Positions 34,381 through 42,930 of a stretch of 64,000 bases of DNA are shown here, one piece after another. This DNA is from Microbacterium testaceum. GTDB taxonomy: Bacteria; Actinomycetota; Actinomycetes; Actinomycetales; Microbacteriaceae. The translations under genes and the position numbers were made by a program. The stretch spans positions 1-64,000 of the forward strand of contig NZ_JAJGNJ010000001.1 of assembly GCF_020781835.1 (NCBI RefSeq), in the 5' to 3' direction. Position 1 is the first letter of the stretch. Every line of letters starts with the position of its first letter. The notes under the pieces were generated by a model that saw nothing but the letters and a program-made list of their open reading frames with translations, had not been told where the DNA came from and did no database searches.

Positions 34381-35348
34381 GACGGCAGCTCCGAGACGAA
34401 CAGCGCGCACGTGGTGTCGTAGTAGTCGTCGGTCTCGCCGACCCTGCGCATGCCGATCCGCTGGGCGACCGCCTGGGATGCGGAGTTGTCGGGGTGGGTG
34501 ACCGCGACGACCCGCCGAATGCCGCCCGCATGCGCCAGCGCGAGGACGGCCGCCGCGGCCTCGGTCGCGAACCCGTTCCCCCAGGCGTCGGGGTGGAAGT
34601 GCCAGCCGATCTCCACGTCTTCCGAACGCCCGGCGCCGACGCCTGCGGACCACGGGATGGGCGTGAGCAGCAGCACGCCCGAACGACGTCCGTCCGACGT
34701 CGTCACCGCCCGCACACCGAGCACGCCGTCGGAGCGCGTGCTCCACCGGTCCAGGAGTGCGTCGACCTCCGCGGCATCCGTCATCGTGCGTCCGTCTCCG
34801 ATGTGGCGGCGAACCTCCGGACGCCGGTAGACGTCGAAGAGGAACGCGCGATCGTCGGCGGACCGCGTCCACTCGCGCAGCACAAGACGCTCGGTGACCA
34901 GATGCGTGCGCCGCATCGGCACGTGCGCAATGCCGTCCTCGGCGAACGGTTCGCCCGCCACGACGAAACCGAAACGGCCGTACCAATCGGCCAGGTGCGC
35001 CTGGGCGTCGAGCAGGATCGGGATGCCGGGTGCCTCGACGTCCAGGGCCTCGATGGCGGCGCGCATCAGATCGGCGGCGAGCCCGCGGCCGCGAGCGGCT
35101 GCGGCGGTGGCGACGCGACCGATCCTGGTGTTCTGCGGCTCCCGCAGCAGGCGGAGAGTGGCGAGTACGTCGCCCGACGCGTCCTCGGCCCACATCAGTT
35201 CGGCGCCCGCCTCGATGTCCCGCCCGTCGACCTCGGGGTAGGCGGCCTCCTGCTCGACGACGAAGACGCTCACGCGCAACCACAGGATGCGGTACAGGAC
35301 GACCGGGGGGATCTCCGAAACGGGAGCTCGGTGCAGCGTGACGGCCAT
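34377..35348 (-). CDS. tandem GNAT acetyltransferase (ElaA-like + RimJ-like fusion)
   Basis: The 323-residue protein is made of two acetyltransferase domains. Residues 1-~147 resemble ElaA (LYRILWLRVSVFVVEQEAAYPEVDGRD; acetyl-CoA motif ATAAAARGRGLAADLM). Residues ~150-323 resemble the RimJ/RimL type (LVTERLVLREW; WHFHPDAWGNGFATEAAAAVL). Both keep a glycine-rich CoA-binding loop, so both may be active. The acceptors are unknown. The ATG has TAGCGT (35360-35355, minus strand) six bases upstream and no Shine-Dalgarno. It is coupled by a four-base overlap to the Lon-like lipoprotein gene. Confidence 0.88.
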   Translation of the reverse strand: MAVTLHRAPVSEIPPVVLYRILWLRVSVFVVEQEAAYPEVDGRDIEAGAELMWAEDASGDVLATLRLLREPQNTRIGRVATAAAARGRGLAADLMRAAIEALDVEAPGIPILLDAQAHLADWYGRFGFVVAGEPFAEDGIAHVPMRRTHLVTERLVLREWTRSADDRAFLFDVYRRPEVRRHIGDGRTMTDAAEVDALLDRWSTRSDGVLGVRAVTTSDGRRSGVLLLTPIPWSAGVGAGRSEDVEIGWHFHPDAWGNGFATEAAAAVLALAHAGGIRRVVAVTHPDNSASQAVAQRIGMRRVGETDDYYDTTCALFVSELPS

Positions 35349-35389
35349 TCCTCGACGCTATCGCGGACCTCTGACGCTAAGGTGAGCGC

Positions 35390-35680
35390 ATGTCGTTCCA
35401 GGCGTACCTCGACGCGGTCGAGAAGAAGACCGGCCTCACTCCCCGGCAGCTCGTCGAGCTCGCGCGCGAACGCGGCTTCGGCCCCGACACGAAGGCCACA
35501 CCGATCCTGGAGTGGCTGAAGCAGGAGTACGACCTCGGTCGCGGTCACGGGATGGCCCTCGTGCACGTCATCACGAAGGGGCCCCAGATCAGCGACGCCC
35601 ACGTCGGTCGCCCCGGAGCGCACGGCGACGCCAGCGACACCCTCTGGCTCGACGGGGCGGCGTCCAACCCGAACCGCTGA
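35390..35680 (+). CDS. DUF4287 domain protein
   Basis: The 96-residue protein begins MSFQAYLDAVEKKTGLTPRQ and contains TPILEWLKQEYDLGRGHGMALVHVI, the signature of DUF4287, a small helical domain often found with ribosome- or DNA-linked partner domains in actinobacteria. Its function is unknown. The C-terminal tail (GAHGDASDTLWLDGAASNPNR) is polar. The ATG has TAAGGT (35378-35383) six bases upstream. This -10 lies back to back with that of the divergent acetyltransferase gene. Confidence 0.87.
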   Translation: MSFQAYLDAVEKKTGLTPRQLVELARERGFGPDTKATPILEWLKQEYDLGRGHGMALVHVITKGPQISDAHVGRPGAHGDASDTLWLDGAASNPNR

Positions 35681-35689
35681 GCGGGCGTG

Positions 35690-36304
35690 TCAGTCGTGTC
35701 CGAAGCGGCGTGAGGCGGCGATCTGCTCGGCGACCCGTCGCAGTGCGAGCAGGAGCGGCTCGACGAGCGTCGTGCCGAGCACGACGTAGCGCACGGCGTC
35801 CTCGGCGGATCCGGTGGGCGTGGCCGCGAGCTCGGCCTCGGCGATCGAGCCGAGGTGTTCGACGTAGGCGGCGAGCACGGGCTCCGGGATCGTGAACCCC
35901 GCGCGCTCCAGCGTCGCCAGCGCGCGCGCGACCGCAGCGATCTGCCCGGGATAGCAGTCGTCCGCGTCACCACCGAGCCGGGCCAGCAGCGCGAGGGCGG
36001 GCGCGAGGTCGAGTTCGGCGGTATCGCCGTCGGGCGGGCTGACCGCGGCGCTGGCGGCTCCGAGGAGAGCGGACGGATGCGCGGGCGGGTTCTCCAGCAC
36101 AGCGACGACGTTGCGCACTCCCGCGATCCCGACACCGGCGTCCACGAGCGCGCGGATCACCCCGAGCCGACGCAGATGGGCTTCGCCGTAGGTCGCCTGC
36201 GTCGGCGAGATGCGCTCGCCCTCCGGCAGCACCCGCTCGCGGAGGTAGTACTTGATCGTCGCGACCGAGACGCCGCTGCGGGCGGAGAGCTCCGAGATCC
36301 GCAT
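35690..36304 (-). CDS. MerR-family transcriptional regulator
   Basis: The 204-residue protein has an N-terminal MerR winged helix (MRISELSARSGVSVATIKYYLRERVLPEGE, then PTQATYGEAHLRRLGVIRAL) and a C-terminal effector region of ~130 residues, rich in Ala and Leu with no Cys cluster, so it is not a metal sensor of the classical type. ATG 36304 follows AAGGGGG. It diverges from the DUF4188 gene across two palindromes (36320-36358), which are the likely operators. It probably regulates that gene and itself. Confidence 0.9.
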   Translation of the reverse strand: MRISELSARSGVSVATIKYYLRERVLPEGERISPTQATYGEAHLRRLGVIRALVDAGVGIAGVRNVVAVLENPPAHPSALLGAASAAVSPPDGDTAELDLAPALALLARLGGDADDCYPGQIAAVARALATLERAGFTIPEPVLAAYVEHLGSIAEAELAATPTGSAEDAVRYVVLGTTLVEPLLLALRRVAEQIAASRRFGHD

Positions 36305-36319
36305 GGTTCCCCCTTGACT

Positions 36320-36358
36320 GGATAGCACTACTATCCAACACTAGATAGTGACACTATC
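36320..36358. promoter_or_regulatory. paired palindromes, probable MerR operators
   Basis: GGATAG (36320-36325) and CTATCC (36331-36336) flank five bases; GATAGTG (36344-36350) and CACTATC (36352-36358) flank one. All four arms share the core GATAG/CTATC. A -35-like TTGACT (36314-36319) abuts the first palindrome. The sites lie between the divergent merR and DUF4188 genes. Confidence 0.7.
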
Positions 36359-36373
36359 GAGTGAGGACGAACC

Positions 36374-36871
36374 ATGGCATCCATCAATCCGGGGCGCATG
36401 ACCCACCGCCACGACGGCGAGCTCGTCGTCTTCCACATCGGCATGACCATCAACCGCTGGTGGCGGCCCGATGTGTGGCTGCCCGTTCTGGGCGAGATGG
36501 GCCCGATGCTGCGCGAGCTCAGCGCAGACGCCGAGTCGGGGCTGCTGGGCTACACGCAGCTCATCGGGCCAGGTGGCCCGTACATCGTGCAGTACTGGTC
36601 ATCGTTGGAGAAGCTCTACGCCTACGCGTCGGCCCCCACGCAGGCGCACCGGCCTGCCTGGACGCGATTCAACAGGCGCGCGCGGAAGGCGGCCGGAGTC
36701 GTCGGCATCTGGCACGAGACCTACCTCGTCGACCGCGCCGAGTCGATCTTCGTGGCGACCCCGTCGATGGGCCTGCCCAAGGCGACGTCGATGGTGCCGG
36801 TCGGGCCGCGCCGCGACACGGCCGCCGCCCGCCTCGCGGACGGACGGACCGTAAGCTCGAGCGGCAGGTGA
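36374..36871 (+). CDS. DUF4188 protein (monooxygenase-like, dimeric barrel)
   Basis: The 165-residue protein opens with RMTHRHDGELVVFHIGMTINRWWRPDVW and contains GPGGPYIVQYWSSLEKLYAYA and GIWHETYLV, the pattern of DUF4188. That family has a ferredoxin-like fold and is sometimes called phenylacetaldoxime-dehydratase- or monooxygenase-like. The His in the IWHETY segment is the likely functional residue. The substrate is unknown. It is divergent from, and probably controlled by, the neighbouring MerR regulator, and is followed 34 bases later by a sulfurtransferase gene. Confidence 0.84.
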   Translation: MASINPGRMTHRHDGELVVFHIGMTINRWWRPDVWLPVLGEMGPMLRELSADAESGLLGYTQLIGPGGPYIVQYWSSLEKLYAYASAPTQAHRPAWTRFNRRARKAAGVVGIWHETYLVDRAESIFVATPSMGLPKATSMVPVGPRRDTAAARLADGRTVSSSGR

Positions 36872-36905
36872 ACATCCCCTCCCCGACGAAAGGTCGCGCA
36901 CGCCC

Positions 36906-37766
36906 ATGCCGGAGATCCTGACCACCGCCGACGACCTGCGCGCCGCCCTGGCCGCGGGACACTTCCCCGACGGCGGCCCGGTGCGGGTGCTCGACGTGCG
37001 CTGGCGCCTCGACCGGCCGGACGGCCGGCCGGAGTATCGCACCGGACACATCCCCGGCGCTCAGTACGTCGACCTCGACCGCGAGCTCGCCGGGCACGGC
37101 GCGCCGACCGAGGGCCGGCATCCGCTCCCCGACGTCGCGGCGTTGCAGGAGTCGGCGCGCCGCTGGGGGGTCGATGACGGCGACACCGTGGTCGTCTACG
37201 ACGACCTGAGAAACCTCTCGAGCGCACGCGCCTGGTGGCTGCTGCGGTACGCCGGCGTCGCGGACGTGCGCCTGCTCGACGGCGCGCTTCGCGCGTGGAC
37301 CGATGCCGGGTTCGGTGTGGAGACGGGGGATGCCGCGGAACCGACGACCGGTTCGGTGACGTTGACCTACGGCGCGCTTCCCGTGCTGCCCCTGGAGGAG
37401 GTGGCCGCGTTCGCCGACCACGCGCTGCTCCTGGATGCTCGGGCGGGCGAGCGGTACCGCGGCGAGGCCGAGCCGATCGACCCGCGCGCGGGCCACGTTC
37501 CCGGTGCCGTGAGCGCGCCGACGACCGAGAACGTCGCCGACGACGGGAGGTTCCGCGCGCCGGGAGAGCTTCGTGAGCGCTTCGCGGCGCTCGGCGCCGT
37601 CCCCGGCGCCGAGGTGGGCGTGTACTGCGGCTCGGGGGTGACCGCGGCTCACCAGGCGGTGGCGCTGACCCTCGCCGGGTTCAGGCCGCGCGTGTTCCCG
37701 GGATCGTGGAGTCAGTGGTCGAACCACCCCGCTCTCCCGGTGGCGACGGGCCCCGAGCCGCGCTGA
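36906..37766 (+). CDS. thiosulfate/3-mercaptopyruvate sulfurtransferase (tandem rhodanese)
   Basis: The 286-residue protein has two rhodanese domains. The N-terminal one (residues ~5-140: VLDVRWRLDRPDG, YRTGHIPGAQYVDLDREL) lacks a catalytic Cys. The C-terminal one (~155-280) carries the active-site loop CGSGVTA with Cys241. CGSGVTA is the loop typical of mercaptopyruvate-type enzymes, so it probably moves sulfur from 3-mercaptopyruvate or thiosulfate to thiol acceptors or cyanide. ATG 36906 follows GAAAGG. It sits close behind the DUF4188 gene and converges on the amine oxidase gene. Confidence 0.92.
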   Translation: MPEILTTADDLRAALAAGHFPDGGPVRVLDVRWRLDRPDGRPEYRTGHIPGAQYVDLDRELAGHGAPTEGRHPLPDVAALQESARRWGVDDGDTVVVYDDLRNLSSARAWWLLRYAGVADVRLLDGALRAWTDAGFGVETGDAAEPTTGSVTLTYGALPVLPLEEVAAFADHALLLDARAGERYRGEAEPIDPRAGHVPGAVSAPTTENVADDGRFRAPGELRERFAALGAVPGAEVGVYCGSGVTAAHQAVALTLAGFRPRVFPGSWSQWSNHPALPVATGPEPR

Positions 37767-37767
37767 G

Positions 37768-39093
37768 TCAGGTCCAGAGACCCTCGATCGGCACGGCGCG
37801 TCCGAGCACGTTCTCGGCGGCGCGGTGCCCCGACAGCATCGCACCGGGCACGGTCGCCGGGTCGTCGCCCCACGTCGCCTCGCCGGCGAGATGCAGCACG
37901 CCTCCGACGGGGACGGCCAGCTCGTCGTGGTCGGGGCCGATCGAGCCGGGCTTCATGTAGCTGTACGAACCGCGCGAGAACGGGTCGTCCTGCCAGCGCG
38001 TGACGACGACGCTCTGCGGATCGGGCACGTCCTCCCCGTACAGACGACGCAGCTGCGTCATCGTGGAGGCCGCGATCTCCTCATCGCTCCAGTGCCTGGT
38101 GGCAACGGCTGCGGGGCCGGCGGCGAAGGTGAGGAGGGCGGCTTCGTCGTGGATGCGCCCCAGGTCGTACCAGGAATGCCACCACTCCCCTTCGTCGCCG
38201 AACTGACGGATGCCGTAGACATCGGCATCCCAGAACCGCTCGGCGAAGCGCAGGACGACCTTCTCGAAGGCATTGGATGCCAGCACCCCGAGCACGCGCC
38301 GGTGGGTGTCCGGCAGCGGCGGGGTGATCGTGACATCGCCCGACTGCAAGACGCCGATGGGGAGGGTGACCACGGCCGCGGCGCCGTGGAACGTGCCGCG
38401 ATCAGCGGTGACGGTCACCCCGGCGTCGGACCAGTCGATCGACGTGACGACGTGCTCCAGGCGGACGTCGAGGCCGGCGGCGAGGTGGGTGGCGAGCTCG
38501 TCGTAACCGCGCGGGAAGACGACCTCGTCCCCGTTGACCGTGTCGTCGTCGAGCCCGTGGGCTCCGAGCACCGACATGTGGACGCCGTACTGCTCCTCGG
38601 CGCGCCTGCCGTTGTACTCGCGGACCCGCTGCGCGCGCTCGGGGCCCCAGTCACGGGCGGCGAGGGCTGCCTCCACCACGTCGGCATAGGTGGCATCCGG
38701 GGCCGAAGAGGCGATCACGTCGACGAGATCGGCGTTGAGCGCGCGCACGTCGTCGGCGAAGCGCTGCACCTCGTCGCTGCCCACGCGCTCACCGTCAGCC
38801 CCGAAGTACGCGAGCGGTCTGCTGTCCGGCTGGTACCCGCCGACGGTGAACTCGACCATCGGCATACCGAAAGCGCGCGCGGCGGCCTCCACGGGACTGT
38901 CGTCGATCCCGTGGATCCAGGACGCCCCGCGATCGGTGATGTGGTCGCCGTCGCGCTGCGAATGCACACGGCCACCCACCCGGTCGCGCGCCTCCACGAC
39001 GACGACACGACGCCCCGCGCGGGCGAGGAGGCGCGCCGCCGCCAATCCGGCGATCCCGGCTCCGACGACGACGGTGTCGAACTGCTCCTGCAT
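37768..39093 (-). CDS. FAD-dependent amine oxidase
   Basis: The 441-residue flavoprotein of the monoamine/polyamine oxidase family has the N-terminal dinucleotide fold GAGIAGLAAARLL with VVVEARDRVGGRVHS following, and ASWIHGID for flavin contact. The C-terminal FAD clamp is LHLAGEATWGDDPATVPGAMLSG. It oxidises an amine (possibly a polyamine) to an aldehyde with H2O2 formation; the substrate is not visible. No signal peptide is seen, so it is cytoplasmic. AGGGAG precedes the ATG by seven bases. Confidence 0.92.
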   Translation of the reverse strand: MQEQFDTVVVGAGIAGLAAARLLARAGRRVVVVEARDRVGGRVHSQRDGDHITDRGASWIHGIDDSPVEAAARAFGMPMVEFTVGGYQPDSRPLAYFGADGERVGSDEVQRFADDVRALNADLVDVIASSAPDATYADVVEAALAARDWGPERAQRVREYNGRRAEEQYGVHMSVLGAHGLDDDTVNGDEVVFPRGYDELATHLAAGLDVRLEHVVTSIDWSDAGVTVTADRGTFHGAAAVVTLPIGVLQSGDVTITPPLPDTHRRVLGVLASNAFEKVVLRFAERFWDADVYGIRQFGDEGEWWHSWYDLGRIHDEAALLTFAAGPAAVATRHWSDEEIAASTMTQLRRLYGEDVPDPQSVVVTRWQDDPFSRGSYSYMKPGSIGPDHDELAVPVGGVLHLAGEATWGDDPATVPGAMLSGHRAAENVLGRAVPIEGLWT

Positions 39094-39168
39094 GACGGCT
39101 CCCTCGGGTAGACGACCGTGTCATGAGAGTAGTGCGCGGCGCCGTTCCGGCGGCGTTAGTGTGAGCGG

Positions 39169-39801
39169 GTGGTCCCGTGGGAGAGCCTCCTGGCGTTCGT
39201 GCTCGCCTCCGTCGTGATCATCGTGGTCCCCGGACCCAGCGTGCTGTTCGTCATCGGTCGGTCGATCGCTCTCGGACGCCGGGCCGGCGTCCTCAGCGTC
39301 GTGGGCAACGCGCTCGGCACGGTTCCGGCGGTCATCGCGGTGGCGTTCGGCGTGGGCGCGATCGTGGCGTCGTCGGTCGTGGCCTTCACCGCGCTGAAGA
39401 TCGCCGGGGCCGTATACCTCGTGTGGCTCGGCATCCAGGCGATCCGGCACCGGCACGCATCGCCGCTGGGTGCCGTCGGGGGTTCCCGGTCGTCGTGGAC
39501 CCTGTTGCGCCAGGGAATGGTCGTGGGGATGACCAACCCCAAGACCATCGCGTTCTTCGTCGCGGTCCTGCCGCAGTTCGTCTCGCCCGCTGCCGGTGCG
39601 GTGTGGGCGCAGCTGCTCCTGCTCGGCCTGACGTTCCAGGTGCTGGCGCTCCTCTGCGACAGCGCGTGGGCGCTGGCTGCGGGGACCGCGCGCGCGTGGT
39701 TCGCGCGGTCACCCACGCGGGTTTCGACGCTGTCGGCCACCGGCGGGGTCATGATGATCGGGCTCGGGGGGACGCTGGCGTTGACGGGGGCGAAGACGTA
39801 G
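39169..39801 (+). CDS. LysE/RhtB-family amino-acid exporter
   Basis: The 210-residue membrane protein has the LysE layout. Helix 1 carries the family signature VPGPSVLFVIGRSIALGRRAGV, followed by helices with GNALGTVPAVIAVAFGVGAI and KIAGAVYLVWLGIQAIR, then a hinge and GMTNPKTIAFFVAVLPQFV. It is predicted to export an amino acid or derivative by proton antiport. GTG 39169 has TAGTGT (39157-39162) exactly six bases upstream and no Shine-Dalgarno. Confidence 0.93.
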   Translation: MVPWESLLAFVLASVVIIVVPGPSVLFVIGRSIALGRRAGVLSVVGNALGTVPAVIAVAFGVGAIVASSVVAFTALKIAGAVYLVWLGIQAIRHRHASPLGAVGGSRSSWTLLRQGMVVGMTNPKTIAFFVAVLPQFVSPAAGAVWAQLLLLGLTFQVLALLCDSAWALAAGTARAWFARSPTRVSTLSATGGVMMIGLGGTLALTGAKT

Positions 39802-39813
39802 GCGCCCCACCCC

Positions 39814-41553
39814 TCAGGGCAGGCTGACCGGGCCCGCGGACCCGGTGGCGAAGAGGATGTGCGCGAAGTCCTCGGGCACCGCGACATCCGCGAGCCCGAG
39901 CCGCAATGCCGTGATGGTGTATTCGGCGGTGGACCGAGGACCGCCCGCCACGAACGAAGAGCCCGGCGGGGCGCCCTCCTGGTCCGGCTGCACGTTGACC
40001 ATCAGCGACACCACGGTGGGGAGTGCATTCAGCACGTCGGAGAGCACCTCCACGACCGGCGCGGAGAGCGCGGACAGGGTGGCGCCCAGCGAAGTCACCC
40101 GATCCATCAGCTCGGTGGTCAGCAGGTTCGCCAGCACCGTGGTCAACGCACCCCCGGAGCCGCCCAGGACCGAGAGGATGGAGCTCAGGGTGGGCAGCTC
40201 GAGCGCGGCGAGCGCGACGTTGATGGTCCCGACGATGAGGCCGGTCGGCTGGTCGGAGAGAGTCACCCCGATCGTGGCGTCGCCATCGAGCACCTGCCCG
40301 ATCGTCGCGTCCAGACCCAGTCGGACCGTGGCCAGGGTGTAGCCGGCCGCCGACACCGAAGTGGTCAGGTCGATCCCGAGCCGTGCGTCGCGGATCGCGG
40401 CCCGCAGCGCGTCGGTGACATCCCCCGCCCAGTCGTCGAGGAGCACGCCCGCCTCGGCGACGATGTCGTTGATGACACCGGCGTCCAGGAGCAACTCGGT
40501 GTTCGGTCCGGCGTCGTTCAGCGGTCCGGTGAGGCGCTCGACGTCGACGAGGATGCGCGCGTTCGCGAGGTCGATGGCGAAGCCGTCGCCGGAGAGCGTC
40601 AGGTCCAGGAGAGGCGAGACCGTCGCGCTGAGGTCGAGACCGGTGATGGCGACGTCACCCGCCATGCCCGCCGCGACGACCCCGGGCACCGCCAGAGCGA
40701 GGTTGGTCCGCAGGTTCTGGGCGATCAGCCCGCTCTGCCCGACGAGGGCACCGACCGCCGTGTCCAGGTCACCGACCGCGGTGGTGACAGCGCCCGTGAG
40801 GGCCGCGACGGCGGGGGCATCCAGGACGACCCCGAGTCCGGCGATGCCGTAGTCGCGGTGGACGACCGCTTGCGTCGGCGCCACCCCCCACACCTGCTCC
40901 TGAAGCGCGGCGCACCCGTCGAGCTGTGATCTCGCGGCGACGGCGCCGACCTCGAGAACCGCCTCATCCAGCCCCGTGATCGTGGGGAGGAGGCCGGTGA
41001 GGTCGATCGTCGCCGGCTGCGGGTACTGCGATCCCGGTGCCGTTTCGGACACCAGGATGCCGCCCGAGTCATTGACCAGGCCGGACGCTCCGACGGCGCG
41101 GCCGTTCGTCGCACCCTGCGTCCACTGGCTCGCCGCACCCAACGCCGCCCCCGGCAGCGCGACGGCGAATCCCGTGAGGTCGACGCCGACGATGTCCAGG
41201 GCATCCACATCGAAGGGGTTCGCGTAGGTGTGGCTGGGCGGCGGCGAACCGAGATCGATCGCATTGCCGGGACGCGGGGTGGCGCCGCCGCCGCTCTCGA
41301 CCGTCAGGCGCATCTCCTCGAGCTCGGCGACATCGTCGAGACTCACGCCGAAGACCTCTCCCGCGAGGAAGGTACCGCGCGAGCGCGTGTCCAGCATCGT
41401 CCCGTCTTCACAGTCGAGAACGCCCGTGCCGATCGGCTCCCCATGGGTCCACTCGATGTCGCTCCAGCTCGCCGTCGTCGCCGTGATCCCGAGGGGCACC
41501 ACGAGCACCGCTCCGATCGCCGCCGCGAGCGCGGCGCGCGACCGCCGGTTCAC
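39814..41553 (-). CDS. choice-of-anchor G family secreted protein
   Basis: This is a 579-residue exported protein. The N-terminal segment RRSRAALAAAIGAVLVVPLGITATTASWSDIEW is a SipW-type signal with a W-S/T-D motif after the cleavage region. The body is a long series of Val/Leu/Ala/Asp-rich beta-strand and helix repeats (AVTTAVGDLDTAVGALVGQSGL; LLTTELMDRVTSLGATLSALS), fitting the actinobacterial 'choice-of-anchor G' group. No LPxTG or C-terminal membrane anchor is seen; it ends ATGSAGPVSLP. It overlaps the preceding LAATG gene by four bases and is the last gene of the surface operon. It is probably a cell-surface or matrix protein. Confidence 0.84.
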   Translation of the reverse strand: MNRRSRAALAAAIGAVLVVPLGITATTASWSDIEWTHGEPIGTGVLDCEDGTMLDTRSRGTFLAGEVFGVSLDDVAELEEMRLTVESGGGATPRPGNAIDLGSPPPSHTYANPFDVDALDIVGVDLTGFAVALPGAALGAASQWTQGATNGRAVGASGLVNDSGGILVSETAPGSQYPQPATIDLTGLLPTITGLDEAVLEVGAVAARSQLDGCAALQEQVWGVAPTQAVVHRDYGIAGLGVVLDAPAVAALTGAVTTAVGDLDTAVGALVGQSGLIAQNLRTNLALAVPGVVAAGMAGDVAITGLDLSATVSPLLDLTLSGDGFAIDLANARILVDVERLTGPLNDAGPNTELLLDAGVINDIVAEAGVLLDDWAGDVTDALRAAIRDARLGIDLTTSVSAAGYTLATVRLGLDATIGQVLDGDATIGVTLSDQPTGLIVGTINVALAALELPTLSSILSVLGGSGGALTTVLANLLTTELMDRVTSLGATLSALSAPVVEVLSDVLNALPTVVSLMVNVQPDQEGAPPGSSFVAGGPRSTAEYTITALRLGLADVAVPEDFAHILFATGSAGPVSLP

Positions 41554-42278
41554 GAGCGGCCCCCTCGCCGGCCCAGACGCAGCGCCGCCGCCACGCCGAG
41601 AAGACCTGCGGCGAGCGCACCCGCTCCTATGAGCATTCCCGGAGCGGATCCCGTCGCAGCCAGACGGTCCGGGGCTCGAACGGGTACCTCGTCGATGGAG
41701 GTCGCCGTCAGACCGACCCCCAGGCGACTCCGCAGACCCATCAGCGTCTCGTCCGACGCGGCAGCGGCGGAGCCGTCGACCGCGAGCGTGACCAGGAGAT
41801 ACTGCGGCGCCGACGGTGTCAGGGGCCGCAACTCGAACACGGGCGAGGACGAGGCGAAGTCGTCCTCCGGTGACGCCGCGGCGACCTCTCGCGCCCCCGA
41901 GGCGCAGAGGGGCTGCTCAGGGACACCGGACCACGGGGAGTCGCACACGTCCACCCGCATGACCAAGCCGCGAGGAGAGGCCGCCAGAGCCCCGCTCTTG
42001 CGGAGCTCGAGGGCGAGCTCCGCCTTCGTGGCATCTTCGAGTCGCGCGCGGATCTGCCAATAGGCGGGCTCGCCCGGGCTCAGGTCGAGAAACTCCGCCG
42101 GGTAAGGGTCGGAGGACAGAACCAGCCGGCCGGGGGCGCCCGTGTGCGGGACGTCGATCAGCGCGGCGAGGGCGGCGTCGGCGATCATGAGGCTCCCGGT
42201 CCCCATGATCACGGAAGAGACGGCTGCCACGAGCAGGGCGCCGCCGTGTCGGCCCCGGGAACGGCGGGGGTGGGACAT
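41550..42278 (-). CDS. secreted protein with LAATG sortase signal
   Basis: The 242-residue protein has an N-terminal signal/membrane segment (GALLVAAVSSVIMGTGSLMIADAA) and an ordered extracellular region with three Cys (VDVCDSP; EQPLCASG). It has a C-terminal sorting signal: LAATG at residues 206-210, a hydrophobic stretch (GMLIGAGALAAGLLGVAAAL) and a basic tail RLGRRGGRS. LAxTG is the pentapeptide recognised by actinobacterial class E sortases (established); anchoring to the wall here is inferred. No sortase gene is in the window. It lies between the signal peptidase and the choice-of-anchor G gene. Confidence 0.82.
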   Translation of the reverse strand: MSHPRRSRGRHGGALLVAAVSSVIMGTGSLMIADAALAALIDVPHTGAPGRLVLSSDPYPAEFLDLSPGEPAYWQIRARLEDATKAELALELRKSGALAASPRGLVMRVDVCDSPWSGVPEQPLCASGAREVAAASPEDDFASSSPVFELRPLTPSAPQYLLVTLAVDGSAAAASDETLMGLRSRLGVGLTATSIDEVPVRAPDRLAATGSAPGMLIGAGALAAGLLGVAAALRLGRRGGRS

Positions 42279-42294
42279 GTTTCTCCTGCTCGGT

Positions 42295-42930
42295 TCAGCG
42301 GGCGCGATCCGGCTCGTCGTCCGGCTCGTACGCGCCGGCATTCACGCGGTCCGGCATCGGCCACAACGCCCATGCCACGACGAAGGCGACGAGCACCGCC
42401 CCGCCCAGCATCACCGCGGGCGTCTTCGCCCCGATGATGAGCCACCCGATCGCTGGGGCGCCGACGAGCACGCGCGCCGCCTCGGTGACCACGTACGGCT
42501 CGAGGTCTGCGGCCGTGTTCGCATCGCCGCGGAGGGTCAGACTGCGCGCCCGCGGGTTCTCGCCGACGGGCGCGATGTCGACGATGCGGTGCGTCACCTG
42601 CACGTTCCCATCGGGGCGACGGACGGTGACGACATCGCCGACGGACAGCTCCGACGCGTCGACGACACGGGTGATCGCAGCGGCGCCGGTGGGGAGGGAG
42701 GGCGCCATCGACCCCGTGACGAAGACGATGATCCCCAGACTCCCCAGCGCGCTGGCCGCGAACCAGGCGACGACGAGGATGCCGAGGCATCCGAACGCCA
42801 TCGTCACGGCATCCCGCACGCGTTCGATCAGCGGAAGCGGTCGATCCTCCGGGGACCGGGCGGGGTGCCGGCCGGACGATGATGCAGCATGCGCGGCGAA
42901 CGGGCGGGATGCCGTGAGCGGCTCGATCAC
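42295..42930 (-). CDS. SipW-type signal peptidase I
   Basis: The 211-residue membrane peptidase has a first membrane helix at ~residues 46-72, then the catalytic Ser74 in VTGSMAPSL. The usual Lys is replaced by His114 (VTHRIVDI), as in ER/SipW-type enzymes. The Asp motif is LRGDANTAAD (Asp136, Asp142), and a second membrane helix lies near the end. It probably processes the SipW-type signals of the flanking secreted proteins. GTG 42930 overlaps the preceding stop (GTGA, 42927-42930); a longer start at 42951 is possible but would overlap more. Confidence 0.92.
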   Translation of the reverse strand: MIEPLTASRPFAAHAASSSGRHPARSPEDRPLPLIERVRDAVTMAFGCLGILVVAWFAASALGSLGIIVFVTGSMAPSLPTGAAAITRVVDASELSVGDVVTVRRPDGNVQVTHRIVDIAPVGENPRARSLTLRGDANTAADLEPYVVTEAARVLVGAPAIGWLIIGAKTPAVMLGGAVLVAFVVAWALWPMPDRVNAGAYEPDDEPDRAR

